Assembly: GCA_049791675.1 (NCBI GenBank)
Contig: JBARAD010000090.1
Location: forward strand, 1 to 14,859
Length of the DNA stretch: 14,859 nt
Direction of reading: 5' to 3'
DNA from: Chryseosolibacter sp049791675
GTDB taxonomy: Bacteria > Bacteroidota > Bacteroidia > Cytophagales > Cyclobacteriaceae
Each line of letters begins with the position of its first letter. The stretch's first letter is position 1. Positions 14,532 to 14,859 of the stretch are shown here, piece after piece. A model generated the notes under the pieces. That model saw nothing but the letters and a program-made list of their open reading frames with translations. It was not told the DNA's origin and did not search any database. The position numbers were made by a program, and so were the translations under genes.

Positions 14532-14859
14532 ATGGATCATAATAGCTATAAGACCACTTACGCCAACAAGGCGACAGTCGAAAAAGGCTGGGTTATCGTA
14601 GACGCCAATCAACAGGTGTTGGGACGGGTGGCAAGTCAGATTGCAAAAGTTATCAGGGGCAAGCACAAGCCTAGTTATTCTCCGCACGTAGATTGTGGCG
14701 ACCATGTTATTGTCATCAACGCCGAAAAGGTGCGTATGACGGGTAAGAAATGGACCGACCGCGTGATCTTCACCCACTCCGGTTATCCCGGTGGTCAGCG
14801 CGAGCATACGCCTTCGCTTATTCGCTCCAAGCACCCTGAGCGCCTCATTGAACATGCGG
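14532..14859 (+). CDS. rplM: 50S ribosomal protein L13 (3' partial)
   Basis: The first 109 residues of L13 are present; the gene runs off the right edge. L13 is an early assembly protein of the large ribosomal subunit. Recognisable parts are MDHNSYKTTYANKATVEKGW, WVIVDANQQVLGRVASQIAK (20-39), the KHKPSYSPHVDCGDHVIVIN block and HSGYPGG (about 82-88), followed by SLIRSKHPERLIEHA. The family is usually about 145-150 residues, so about 40 are missing. The short N-terminal extension before the core is typical of Bacteroidota L13. In bacteria rpsI (S9) normally follows, and that would be expected just outside the window. The ATG at 14532 has an A-rich upstream stretch and no Shine-Dalgarno sequence. 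Confidence 0.95.
   Translation, partial: MDHNSYKTTYANKATVEKGWVIVDANQQVLGRVASQIAKVIRGKHKPSYSPHVDCGDHVIVINAEKVRMTGKKWTDRVIFTHSGYPGGQREHTPSLIRSKHPERLIEHA

Overview
The window looks like chromosomal DNA from a member of the Bacteroidota, probably Cytophagales- or Chitinophagales-like. That placement is an inference. It rests on Bacteroidota-type promoter boxes (TAnnTTTG, with TTG or TTTG about 19-20 bases upstream), scarce Shine-Dalgarno sequences, a small DUF2795-type protein of a sort I know from this phylum, and the type of repeats present. I see no phage, plasmid, IS, CRISPR, tRNA or rRNA. Every gene belongs to a known housekeeping or conserved family, and I found no clearly new multi-gene system.

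Layout. Bases 1-231 are the 3' end of a lipid A-type acyltransferase. It meets tail to tail a small DUF486 membrane protein, which follows ettA (ABC-F translation factor) on the minus strand. A divergent small DUF2795 gene is at 2596-2817. Then come, on the minus strand, ppsA (phosphoenolpyruvate synthase) and ispD (isoprenoid precursor synthesis). A two-helix membrane protein at 6297-6554 converges on queA (queuosine tRNA modification). An ABC permease of the MacB/FtsX type (7785-9047) converges on recA, with a repeat-built hairpin between them. After a 384-base divergent intergenic region come a predicted membrane-anchored zinc aminopeptidase, a PhoB-like response regulator, a PhoR-like histidine kinase overlapping an RluA-type pseudouridine synthase, and the start of rplM (ribosomal protein L13), which runs off the window.

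The main oddities are two in-frame nonsense codons. One is TAA at 6667-6669 in queA, the other TAG at 8964-8966 in the permease. In both cases the reading frame continues with family-typical sequence to the normal C-terminus. Ordinary genes in the window end in TAA and TAG, so a changed genetic code is unlikely. Recent mutation, sequencing or assembly error, or readthrough remain.

The second theme is repeats. Three arrays of degenerate 7-base units sit at or next to gene ends. They have added a repeat-encoded tail to the acyltransferase and a spurious possible N-terminus to the DUF486 gene. A 15-base repeat family makes a large palindrome between the permease and recA. A short palindrome appears to be inserted in frame in ispD.

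Functional links are mostly loose. PhoB/PhoR form a two-component pair with a candidate autoregulatory direct repeat. EttA, QueA, RluA and L13 all concern translation. PpsA and IspD lie in central and isoprenoid metabolism.
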